Below are positions 17,287-25,022 of a stretch of DNA of 64,000 nt, one piece after another. A program made the translations under genes and the position numbers. Numbering within the stretch: the first letter of the stretch is position 1; every line of letters begins with the position of its first letter. The stretch spans positions 2,301,001 to 2,365,000 of the forward strand of contig NZ_CP043476.1 of NCBI RefSeq assembly GCF_009769165.1, in the 5' to 3' direction. The stretch is from Xanthomonas hyacinthi (lineage in GTDB: Bacteria; Pseudomonadota; Gammaproteobacteria; Xanthomonadales; Xanthomonadaceae). Below the pieces are notes generated by a model. It saw only the letters and a program-made list of their open reading frames with translations. It ran no database searches and had not been told where the DNA came from.

Positions 17287-17344
17287 AAAGGGGCCAGAGG
17301 AAATATCCACTTCAACCGCATATTTCCTCCGGCCCCTTTTTTTT
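17287..17344 (+). terminator. Recurrent long hairpin with T-tract, copy 2 of 3
   Basis: A 20-bp stem with one mismatch (17287-17306 with 17320-17339), 13-nt loop, then eight T. It sits where the truncated ATPase gene meets the next leader/core block. Confidence 0.78.
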
Positions 17345-17359
17345 GCCGGCCCCTTTTTT

Positions 17360-17643
17360 GAAATCAATCATTCAAAAAGTGTAAGGACGAGTCATGTTGA
17401 GAATTCGGGTGGTTAAGGCAGCGCTGCGCGTCACCGCCGCAGCGGCCATTTCATTGCTCGTCGTGTTCAGCGCCTCGGCGCAGACGGTTCGGTATGTCCA
17501 TACGGATGGGCTGGGTTCTGTGGTACTGGTGACGGACAAGGACCGGAATATTATCGAGCGCAGCGAGTACGAGCCGTATGGGAGTTTGCTTAATCGCCCG
17601 TTGACGGATGGGCCTGGTTATACGGGGCACGTCATGGATGCGA
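17360..17643 (+). repeat. Leader/core cassette block, copy 4 of 4
   Basis: Same block as 7242-7525, directly after the long hairpin as in copy 3, leading into 17394-18296. Confidence 0.93.
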
Positions 17644-18296
17644 CGACTGGGCTTACATATATGCAGCAGCGCTACTATGACCAAAGTATAGGGCGGTTTC
17701 TTAGCAGTGATCCAATAAGTGCAATCAGTGCCGATGCGAGCTTTAATAGGTATCGATATGCCAATAACAATCCATATAAATTTACAGATCCCGATGGAAG
17801 AAATGCGGTAGTGCTAGAGGCTGTAATACCTTTAGCTATATTTGCTACTGTATATTATGTTGGCACAACGCCTGAGCAGCGAGAACAAGTCGCAGCTAAG
17901 CTAGACAGGGTCACAAAAGAGGTTGTAAAGGAAATTTTTCACAAAAGCGAATCTGTTGCTGATAACGGTGGAAATAGCGGCAACGCACCGTCTCCAGACC
18001 TTCCGACAGGCCTAGTTGGTGAAAGTCCTAGAGCAACTGGAAAAAATGGAGGCGAGGCAGTTGGAACATCGCTACCAGGTGAGAAATTTGCCGGAGTCGT
18101 TGAGGAGTTGACTGGCGGAACTCTAGGTGCACCGAACGATAAGGGCCGAAGCACGGCTCCGAATGGAGTTGCGGTTCGCACAGGAGGCAAGAGTGGGCCA
18201 AGAATTGATATTCCAGCAAACGGCACCAAGCCGCCGGAAATAATTCATTTCCCAGAAAACACCCCTGTTCCTGACAATCTTAAGCCAAAACCATGA
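17394..18296 (+). CDS. Secreted mini-Rhs core protein with unrecognised tip
   Basis: 300 residues. Signal peptide and short core as in the sister genes; the core ends at NNPYKFTDPDGR (~residue 136). A hydrophobic stretch follows (LEAVIPLAIFATVYYVG), then a Ser/Gly/Pro-rich linker. The C-terminal ~80-residue tip begins GEKFAGVVEELTGGTLGAPN and contains GRSTAPNGVAVRTGGKSGPR and IDIPANGTKPPEIIHFPEN. I recall this last pattern from tips of several polymorphic toxins but cannot name the activity. The core reads YYDQSIGRFLSSDPI rather than the CGC form of copies 2 and 3. The gene looks intact and its stop overlaps the next start (ATGA). Confidence 0.77.
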   Translation: MLRIRVVKAALRVTAAAAISLLVVFSASAQTVRYVHTDGLGSVVLVTDKDRNIIERSEYEPYGSLLNRPLTDGPGYTGHVMDATTGLTYMQQRYYDQSIGRFLSSDPISAISADASFNRYRYANNNPYKFTDPDGRNAVVLEAVIPLAIFATVYYVGTTPEQREQVAAKLDRVTKEVVKEIFHKSESVADNGGNSGNAPSPDLPTGLVGESPRATGKNGGEAVGTSLPGEKFAGVVEELTGGTLGAPNDKGRSTAPNGVAVRTGGKSGPRIDIPANGTKPPEIIHFPENTPVPDNLKPKP

Positions 18297-18889
18297 TGCA
18301 TTGGAAATCTTTCATTCCGGATCGTCAAGACTTGGAGAGAATTTCAAATATCTCCCCAAGGGGGTTGTTCGTTAGTCGAATAAACGACCCTGTTATGGAA
18401 TCTATCTATCTTCTGGATCGTGAGGATAACTGTATTTCATTATCGTGGAATTATTTTGACGTAGATTTTAAGTTTGAAATCTATGGCATATCCATTGATA
18501 GTCGGAAAGATTATTGTCCAAGAGATCTTGCTTGCATTGAAGATATTAATAAATTGTCTTCAATTAGTTTTCTGCTGAGATCAGAGTGGGTGCGTCCGAC
18601 TAAGCCGGGTGAAGTGCCAGATCATTTTGAGCAGGTAAAGGAGGAAAGCGGGACTACGGAATCTGTTCCGGCTTCTGCAATCTCTGTAGGGACTTGCTTA
18701 TATGGAATAGTCTTCAATGACGCAAGCTCAAATCCATTTCTAATAATAGCGGTAGATGATGATAAAAGGTATAGCCTTAAGCATGTTGCTGTTCCGGAAG
18801 AAATAGCAGATCTAATTAGTGGTTGTGATCTTTGTACGCTCTCGCAACTAATAGACTGGGAGCCACCAGAGGAAACAGGGAAAGCTTGA
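18293..18889 (+). CDS. Unknown protein, probable immunity protein for the preceding tip
   Basis: 198 residues, acidic, without signal peptide or membrane segment. The start overlaps the toxin stop by four bases (ATGA), so translation is coupled. Low GC and AT-rich codons match the tip rather than the core. Features seen: SWNYFDVDFKFEIYGISIDS and LYGIVFNDASSNPFLIIAVD, suggesting alternating beta strands. I do not recognise the family. The immunity role is inferred from coupling and position. Confidence 0.65.
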   Translation: MMHWKSFIPDRQDLERISNISPRGLFVSRINDPVMESIYLLDREDNCISLSWNYFDVDFKFEIYGISIDSRKDYCPRDLACIEDINKLSSISFLLRSEWVRPTKPGEVPDHFEQVKEESGTTESVPASAISVGTCLYGIVFNDASSNPFLIIAVDDDKRYSLKHVAVPEEIADLISGCDLCTLSQLIDWEPPEETGKA

Positions 18890-18949
18890 AGCATTTTGAG
18901 GGCAACGGGGTCAGGTTCACTTATTCAGGCATCAAAGGGGCCCGGCATC

Positions 18950-19006
18950 AAAGGGGCCAGAGGAAATATCCACTTCAACCGCATATTTCCTCCGGCCCCT
19001 TTTTTT
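18950..19006 (+). terminator. Recurrent long hairpin with T-tract, copy 3 of 3
   Basis: Same hairpin as at 14108 and 17287, here between the immunity gene and the orphan metallopeptidase tip. It is preceded by GGTCAGGTTCACTTATTCAG, also present after the immunity gene at 8649. Confidence 0.78.
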
Positions 19007-19228
19007 GCTCACGAAGTTGGGCATGGACTCGGTGCTGGCGATCAATACAAAGGCGGCATCGATGTCAGTGGAAAGAGCTTGCCTGCAGATGTTCCAGGTG
19101 CAGCTAACGTCATGAAAGACTTGTCTGGCTCTGGCGCGAACTCGCAGACCCTTGGTGAAATTATCAAGGCACCAACCAACGTCAAAACTTGTGCGAAGGG
19201 TGTTTCGGCGGCCTCAGGAGGTTGTTGA
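19007..19228 (+). pseudogene. Orphan Rhs tip: HExxH zinc metallopeptidase fragment
   Basis: About 73 codons in frame with the hairpin read-through, ending at TGA 19226-19228. It begins AHEVGHGLGAGDQYKGGID; HEVGHGLGAGD fits the HExxHxxGxxD/H zinc-binding motif of metzincin-like peptidases. The rest (NVMKDLSGSGANSQTLGEII) continues the fold. All upstream parts (leader, core, N-terminal part of the peptidase) are replaced by the hairpin, so it is not expressed as a toxin here. The stop overlaps the ATG of the lipoprotein gene. Confidence 0.75.
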
Positions 19229-19367
19229 TGAGACTTCTACTTTTACTTTTTGTCGGAAGTGGCCTGCTCTCCCTGAGTGGTTGCACATCAGCGGCCTCCG
19301 TCCAAGCTCCGGCTGCGCCTCCACGAAAATGCGAGATCAAACAAGCTGCCTGGTGCATACAGGAAGG

Positions 19368-20441
19368 GGCAGACTCAACTTCCAAGTGCAACACCTCACA
19401 GAGCGTAGGGTGTTGCGATGGGAAGACAGTACAGTCATCTGAGTAGTGAGGAACGCGCGGTGCTTCAGGTCGAACGCGATCGGGGAACGAGTCTTCGTGG
19501 GATCGGTCGCCGCCTGGGGCGTAGCGCATCGACGCTGAGCCGCGAGATCCGGCGTCTGGACAGCGGCGTGTACTCGGCGCATGCGGCAGCCCTGGTGTAT
19601 CGATCGCGGCGATCGCGCAGCGTACGAGCACGCAGGCTGATCGCGGGCGCGGTGCTGTTCGAGTTCGTCCACGACCGTCTTGTGTTCGATCGCTGGTCGC
19701 CGCAGCAGATCGCGGCCACACTGCGGGACATGCATCCAGACGACGCCAGCCAGCGGGTCAGTCACGAGACGATCTACGCGGCCATCTACGCGCATCCGCG
19801 CGGCGGCCTGAAGCAGGCCCTGGTCGATGCATTGCGCCAGAGCAAGCCCACGCGAGGCCGCAGGCGCACCACAGCAGCGGCGCGCACCTGGGTACCGGAG
19901 GAGCTGCGCATCGTGCATCGGCCCGAAGCGGTGGAACAGCGCCTGCTGCCGGGGCATTGGGAGGGCGACCTGATCAAGGGCGCGTTCAACCGGTCCTGCG
20001 TGGGCACGCTGGTCGAGCGCAAGACACGCTTCGTGGTGCTGTGCAGGATGGATGGCTGCACCGCGGACGCCGCGCTGGAAGGCTTCACTCGCCAGATGAA
20101 GAAGCTGCCGGCCTTCCTGCGCGAGAGCCTGACCTACGACCGCGGAACGGAACTGACCTGTTACGAGGAGCTGATGCGACGGTTGAACATCGACGTGTGG
20201 TTCGCCGATCCGTATGCGCCGTGGCAGCGGGGCAGCAACGAGAACACCAATGGCCTGCTGCGCCAGTTCCTGCCCAAGGGCGTGGACTTGTCGCAAGCGA
20301 GCCAGGAGTACCTCAATCACGTCGCCAAGCTGATGAATGGGCGTCCTCGCCAGACATTAGGCTGGGCCACGCCGGCAGCGGCCATGGAGAAGGAAATCCT
20401 CGCCTTCAAATCACGTGTTGCACTTGATTCTTGAGACCGCC
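19368..20441 (+). mobile_element. IS30-family insertion sequence, copy 2
   Basis: 1074 bp with the same ends as copy 1. AGG direct repeats flank it (19365-19367 and 20442-20444). It interrupts a lipoprotein gene. With copy 1 in the same orientation, recombination could remove the 15.6 kb of toxin array between them. Confidence 0.94.
19418..20434 (+). CDS. IS30-family transposase (copy 2)
   Basis: 338 residues, identical in protein sequence to 2774-3790, with the same HTH (RRLGRSASTLSREIRR) and DDE residues (GDLIKG, TYDRGTE, SNENTNG). It is presumably active, given intact copies with clean target duplications. Confidence 0.95.
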   Translation: MGRQYSHLSSEERAVLQVERDRGTSLRGIGRRLGRSASTLSREIRRLDSGVYSAHAAALVYRSRRSRSVRARRLIAGAVLFEFVHDRLVFDRWSPQQIAATLRDMHPDDASQRVSHETIYAAIYAHPRGGLKQALVDALRQSKPTRGRRRTTAAARTWVPEELRIVHRPEAVEQRLLPGHWEGDLIKGAFNRSCVGTLVERKTRFVVLCRMDGCTADAALEGFTRQMKKLPAFLRESLTYDRGTELTCYEELMRRLNIDVWFADPYAPWQRGSNENTNGLLRQFLPKGVDLSQASQEYLNHVAKLMNGRPRQTLGWATPAAAMEKEILAFKSRVALDS

Positions 20442-20847
20442 AGGGGCGACTGAAATTGTCGATCGCTTGGCCGAAGACTCTGTCCATGACCGTGTTTGGA
20501 CTCTTAGCGATTCGTCCCGCCCCGAATCGAAACTCATCGTGTTGGAATCGAATGGATGCAGAGCGGGCCGCTCAGACACGCTCGAGCTGTTGAGTTACGA
20601 GAGCGGCTTCACTTGGGAAGGTCGTTCGTGGGGGCGCATGAGAGCGAGACTTAAAAAGGATGGGACGTGCGATCTCGAAGTGCTGATGCCGCCCTACGAT
20701 GGCGACCCAATGGAATGGGCGTTCTCCACTGGCTTGATACTGGTGAGGTCATGTCCAGACGAGGCCTGTACAGGCCCGAACCTAGCGGAGTTGAAGCCCA
20801 AGTTCGAAGCACAGTTCCGCAGGAAACCATAGAGCTTCACCAAGAGC

Positions 20848-20873
20848 ACAAGCCCACCCTCTGGCGGGCTTGT
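20848..20873. terminator. Hairpin between convergent genes
   Basis: ACAAGCCC and GGGCTTGT pair with a 10-nt loop that can add two further pairs. It lies between the end of the lipoprotein gene and the end of the DUF6037 gene, and probably serves both. Confidence 0.55.
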
Positions 20874-20878
20874 CACTT

Positions 20879-21457
20879 CTAGCGCTTGGTTGGCGGTGCG
20901 AAAAACGCCTTCTCTCTGGCGGCGATATGCGTCCAGCATGAGCTCTGGTTCGTGCGCTCGCACAGTTTGCGGAACGCCGGCCCGAAGCAGCGTTCGGTCT
21001 TGACCAGGTTCTCGTCGCTGACCTTCTCGCCGCGCAGGTCGTTGTCGCGCCAGCCGATGAAATAAGGCCGATCGCCGTGTTCGACGTGATGGCGATAGGT
21101 CTGGATGATCTTTGCCGGCGTCGGTTGCCGGTAGTGGCCGGGAATGGCGCGATCAATCTCGCGCAGGAACTGCGCGGGGTTGAAAGGCTGAAATGCGCCT
21201 GCACCGTTGTTGAACAGCCTCGCCAGCGGCTTGTAGTCATCGCCGAAATCCGGCTCGATGTAATAGCCCCGCTGCACCGGCAACAGCAGCGCCACGTCGG
21301 GATGGCCAATGGCCGCCAGCACGAACTCGTAGGGCGTCACGTCCACCAGGAACAGGCAATCGAAATCGATGCCGTTGTGCGTGAGCTGGAAATGCGCCTT
21401 GTAGTCGCCGGCAGGACGCATGACCTGATGCAGCCGACGCAATCCCTGCATCTGCAC
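20879..21457 (-). CDS. DUF6037-family protein, partner of the XRE regulator
   Basis: 192 residues, cytoplasmic. It begins MQMQGLRRLHQVMRPAGDYK, then HNGIDFDCLFLVDVTPYEFV and PDFGDDYKPLARLFNNGAG, and ends with a basic helix region (CFGPAFRKLCERTNQSSCW). The pattern fits the DUF6037 family, whose function I do not know. It starts 14 bp after the XRE gene on the same strand. A degraded copy lies at 11567-11957. In the sister module this place is taken by a DUF695-like gene. Confidence 0.7.
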   Translation of the reverse strand: MQMQGLRRLHQVMRPAGDYKAHFQLTHNGIDFDCLFLVDVTPYEFVLAAIGHPDVALLLPVQRGYYIEPDFGDDYKPLARLFNNGAGAFQPFNPAQFLREIDRAIPGHYRQPTPAKIIQTYRHHVEHGDRPYFIGWRDNDLRGEKVSDENLVKTERCFGPAFRKLCERTNQSSCWTHIAAREKAFFAPPTKR

Positions 21458-21471
21458 GCGGGCGGATGGCG

Positions 21472-21867
21472 TTATCCGCGAGCGGCCTGCGCGAGCAGCG
21501 AATCGAGCACTTCGCTGACCATTTTTTGCTTGGCACGCGGCAGGCGGCTGACCAGTTCCAGTTGCTGCTGAATCCTCGGAGCCGGCCCGCGCTTGCCGGT
21601 GGCTGCTGGCTGCCCGATCAGGGCTTCGACCGACGTGCCCAGCAATGCCGCCAGACGCGGCAGATGCGAAATCGGCACGCGGCGGTTGCCGCTCTCGTAG
21701 GCGGTGATGGTCTGCTGGGAGACGCCGAGTTGTTCGGCCAGTTGTACCTGGGTGATGCGTTGCGCCTTGCGCAGCGTGTGGATGCGCGTGCCGAGTTCGA
21801 TGAAGAAAGCGCGTTCGTCGTCGCTGATGGCCAAGGTTGCCGGGGTGATCGGGTGGAGATGGGTCAT
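21472..21867 (-). CDS. XRE-family helix-turn-helix regulator (copy 2)
   Basis: 131 residues. HTH_XRE at ~20-85 (ITQVQLAEQLGVSQQTITAY, ESGNRRVPISHLPRL). It is highly similar to 15658-16050, including SDDERAFFIELGTRI at the N-terminus and the KQKMVSEVLDSLLAQAA helix. It is divergent from the ATPase gene and upstream of DUF6037 in the same operon. Confidence 0.88.
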   Translation of the reverse strand: MTHLHPITPATLAISDDERAFFIELGTRIHTLRKAQRITQVQLAEQLGVSQQTITAYESGNRRVPISHLPRLAALLGTSVEALIGQPAATGKRGPAPRIQQQLELVSRLPRAKQKMVSEVLDSLLAQAARG

Positions 21868-21968
21868 ACCGTATCCAGTGGTTCGCTATTGGAGTTAAAA
21901 ATACTACTAAAACGGATATTCTTGTGTCGAATTGTTCTGCTTGACGGGTTTTTGGCCAGGAGCCCGAA
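21868..21968. promoter_or_regulatory. Divergent XRE/ATPase control region, copy 2
   Basis: 101 bp, AT-rich in the middle. The blocks GCTATTGGAGTT, ATACTACTAAAACGGATATT and GAATTGTTCTGCTTGACGGG are shared with 16051-16153. Confidence 0.5.
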
Positions 21969-23806
21969 ATGCCGCGACCGTCCCCGACCGTGAACCCGCC
22001 CGCCCCGGCGCTGTCGCCATCGTTGTCGCCGGCCCTCCCTGCCAGCGGTTCTCTGAAAGTGGCCGGCGAGGACGACGTGCGCTTCCAGCGCGGCCCGCGC
22101 AGCTACCGGGTGCGCGGGCTGGCGCGTTGCCTGTCGGCGGAATCCTTGAAGGTGACGCTGCGGCTGTCGGCCGGCGACCACCTGCACCTGGACACGCTCG
22201 ACCTGTACCAAGCGCGGGCGCGGGCCACGTTCGTCAAAGCCGCCGCGCTGGAACTGGGCGTGAGCGAGAACGTCATTACGGGGGACCTGTCGGCGCTGGT
22301 GATCGCGTTGGAGCCGTTGCAGGAACAGGCGATCCGCGGCGCGTTGCAGCCGGACACGTCGAAGGACGGCCCGACGCTGACCGACGCCGAGGAAGCGGCC
22401 GGGCTGACGCTGCTGCGCGATCCGTACCTGGCCGAACGCATCGTGGCGGACGTGGAAGCCATCGGCGTGGTCGGCGAAGGGGTCAATGCATTGGTGGGCT
22501 ATCTGGCGATGGTGTCGCGGCTGCTGGACAAGCCCTTGGCCATCCTGATCCAGTCCACCAGCGCGGCGGGCAAATCGACGTTGATGGATGCGCTGTTGTC
22601 GCTGATGCCCGAATCCCAGCGCGTGCATTACTCGGCGATGACCGGGCAAAGCCTGTTCTACCTGGGCGAAGGGGATCTGCGGCACAAGATCCTGGCCATC
22701 GCCGAGGAAGAAGGCGTGCGCCAGGCGGCGTATGCGTTGAAGCTGCTGCAATCGCAGGGGGAACTGTCCATCGCCTCGACCGGGAAAGACCCCGCGACCG
22801 GCGACGGCGGAGTACCGCGTGGAAGGCCCGGTGATGTTGTGCCTGACCACGACGGCCATCGACATCGACGAAGAACTGTTGAACCGTTGTCTTGTGCTGA
22901 CGATCAACGAAACCGCCGAGCAGACGGCCGCCATCCAGCAGCGGCAGCGGCAGGCGCGCACACTCGCCGGCTTGCAGGCGAAGGTGCGCAGCGAACACGT
23001 GTTGCAGGCGCACCGCGCCGCACAGACGCTGCTGCGGCCGCTGGCGGTGGTGAACCCGTTCGCCGAACAACTGACGTTCGCCAGCGACCGGGTGCGGCTG
23101 CGCCGCGACCACGTGAAGTACCTGGTGCTGATCGACGCGATCGCGCTGCTGCGCCAGCACCAGCGCACCGTGCGCACGGTCGAGGTCGACGGCGCGGCGG
23201 TGGAATACATCGAAGTGACGCAGGGCGATATCGCGCTGGCCAACCGCCTGGCGCATGCCGTTCTCGGTCGCAGCCTTGATGAACTGCCACCGCAGACCCG
23301 GCGGGTGCTGGTGGCGCTGGATGCGTGGGTCACGCAGCAGGTGGCCGGCACCGACACGCCCCGGGCGGACGTGCGCTTTACCCGGCGCACGGTGCGCGGG
23401 GTGCTGGGGCTGTCGGACACGCAGTTGCGCGTGCACCTGGATCGGCTGGTGCAGCTCGATTACGTGGCCGTGCATGGCGGCAAGCTGGGCCAGCGCTTCG
23501 CCTACGGCTTGTTGTTCGACGGCGACGCCGGGGCGGACGGCCCGCAGGCGATGGGGCTGGCGGACGTGGCGACCTCGCGGGGTGACCCCCCCCACCTCGC
23601 GGGGGAAATCTTCCACCTCGCGGGGTCAGGCCCCCGACCTCGCGGGGCGGTTGCGGCCCGGTCGCGGCGGGGTTGCGGCCCCCTCGCGGCCCGCCGAAAG
23701 CACCGAAATCCCCTCAAAAACAGCGGTCGCCGCCGCTTCGTTGCCGTTGCCGCCGGCAAAACCACGTCGCGGGCGGGTCAACGGCCACGCGGCGGCGGTG
23801 CGCTGA
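21969..23806 (+). pseudogene. P-loop ATPase of a mobile element, frameshifted (copy 2)
   Basis: The full-length counterpart of 16154-17262. The N-terminal two thirds (to ~22803) contain RGPRSYRVRGLARCLSAESL, Walker A STSAAGKSTLMDAL and ILAIAEEEGVRQAAYALKLL. Comparison with copy 1 shows an 8-bp loss after GACCGGC (copy 1 has AAGCTGGT there), which breaks the frame. The C-terminal third continues from ~22804 (VEGPVMLCLTTTAIDIDEEL, then winged-helix-like PRADVRFTRRTVRGVLGLSD). A second shift in a C-run near 23585-23593 leads into the frame ending SLPLPPAKPRRGRV at TGA 23806. Two bases later the recombinase begins. Confidence 0.72.
23571..23650 (+). repeat. 21/22-bp tandem repeat CACCTCGCGGGG, four units
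   Basis: ACCTCGCGGGG recurs at about 23572, 23594, 23615 and 23637. Spacing of 22, 21 and 22 indicates unit-length indels. It lies in the C-terminal part of the ATPase gene and coincides with one of its frameshifts. Confidence 0.8.
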
Positions 23807-23807
23807 C

Positions 23808-24808
23808 ATGGCCGGCACCCGCACCGAACGGCTGGCGCTGCTGCTGGCTCCCAGCGACCCGGACGGGCTGGCGGCGTGGATACGCCGCTACGTGGCGCAA
23901 CTGGAAGCCAGCACCGCAGCGTCAACGACGTGCGCACGCGCCGCCGCCGCTTGGCGCACTTCCATCACTGGGCGCACGAACGCGGCATCGAACGGCCTAC
24001 GGAGGTGACCCATGCGCACGTGGAGCGGTTCCAGCGCCACCTGTTCCGTTACCGCAAGGTCAACGGCCAGCCCATCGCGATCAACGGCCAGCGGGTGGCG
24101 CTGTTCACCCTGGAAATGTTCTTCCGTTGGCTGGTGCGGCAGAAGGTGATCGCATCGAACCCGGCATCCGACCTGGACCTGCCACGGCGCACCGACGACC
24201 TGCGCGAACCGCTGACCCTCGACGAAATGGAAACCGTCCTCGCATTGCCCGACCTTGCCACGCCGGAAGGCGTGCGCGACCGCGCCTGCCTGGAACTGTT
24301 CTACGCCACCGGCATCCGCCGCACCGAACTGACCAACCTGGCGACGACCGATGTGGACCACAGCCGCGGCACGCTGCCCGTGCGGCTGGGCAAGGGCAAG
24401 AAGGATCGGTTCGTGCCGGTGGGCGAACGGGCGCTGGCGTGGATCGACAAGTACGAGCGCGAAGCCCGTCCCGTGCTGTTGCATGACCCCCGGGAGCGGC
24501 GGCTGTTCCTGAACCAGTACGGGCAGCCGCTGTCGCCCGATGGGCTGTCGTGGCGGGTGCGCGATTACTTCACCCGGGCCGGCATCGAGAAGCGCGGGGC
24601 CTGCCACCTGTTCCGGCACACGATGGCCACGGCCATGCTCGACAACGGCGCGGACATCCGCCACGTGCAGGAAATCCTTGGCCACGGCCAGATCACCAGC
24701 ACCCAGCGCTATACGCACGTGTCGATCGCCCGGTTGCAGGCGGTGCACGCGGCCACGCACCCGGCGGCGAAGCTGCCCCGTTCATCCACCCCCGACCTGG
24801 AGGACTAG
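23808..24808 (+). pseudogene. Tyrosine recombinase/integrase (XerC/D-like), one apparent frameshift
   Basis: It starts at ATG 23808 (MAGTRTERLALLLAPSDPDG). The frame changes at ~23910 after YVAQLEAS; one missing base explains it. The rest is intact: core-binding domain (HFHHWAHERGIERPTEVTHA) and catalytic domain with Arg in FYATGIRRTELTNL, Lys in GKGKKDRFVPV, HxxR in CHLFRHTMATAM, His in EILGHGQITS and Tyr in TQRYTHVS. It cuts and joins DNA at a specific site, so it probably mobilised this module. If the frameshift is a reading error, the gene is functional. Confidence 0.8.
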
Positions 24809-24809
24809 A

Positions 24810-25022
24810 ATGCAGCCGTATCCCCATGAGGTTCCCGCCATGACCACGCTGAGCCAGCAGGTGCACCAGATCGCCGAGCAGTTGCCGCCGGAGGCGACGT
24901 GGGATGACGTGCGTTATCAGGTCGAGCTCCACGCCTCGATCGAGCGGGGTCTGGCCGACGTGAAGGCCGGGCGCGTGGTGCCGGTGGAGGAGTTGCTGGC
25001 CGAGTTCGGCGTGCTGGAGTGA
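24810..25022 (+). CDS. Antitoxin of a ParE/RelE-type toxin-antitoxin pair
   Basis: 70 residues from ATG 24810 (GGAGG 7 nt upstream, one base after the recombinase stop). An internal ATG at 24840 (MTTLSQQVHQIAEQLPPEAT) would give 60 residues and has its own GAGG. It contains TWDDVRYQVELHASIERGLA and DVKAGRVVPVEELLAEF, typical of small antitoxins that bind ParE-like toxins. Its stop overlaps the toxin GTG. It normally neutralises the toxin and represses the operon. Confidence 0.8.
   Translation: MQPYPHEVPAMTTLSQQVHQIAEQLPPEATWDDVRYQVELHASIERGLADVKAGRVVPVEELLAEFGVLE

Larger units (their letters stand above)
19228..20832 (+). pseudogene. Lipoprotein immunity gene split by IS30
   Basis: The 5' part (ATG 19228, ribosome binding site AGGAG) encodes MRLLLLLFVGSGLLSLSGC, a lipoprotein signal, then PRKCEIKQAAWCIQEG. 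IS30 interrupts at 19368-20441 with an AGG duplication. The 3' part resumes at 20445. Removing the IS and one AGG restores one frame exactly: CIQEGATEIVDRLAEDSVHD, then VWTLSDSSRPESKLIVLESN and DPMEWAFSTGLILV. This aligns throughout with 13572-14087. Coupling to the metallopeptidase stop (TGATG) marks it as the former immunity partner of that tip. Confidence 0.85.

Noticed and set aside
14090..19010. CRISPR array suggested by the recurrent hairpin
   Set aside because: Only three copies, kilobases apart with genes between them and no regular spacers or cas genes.
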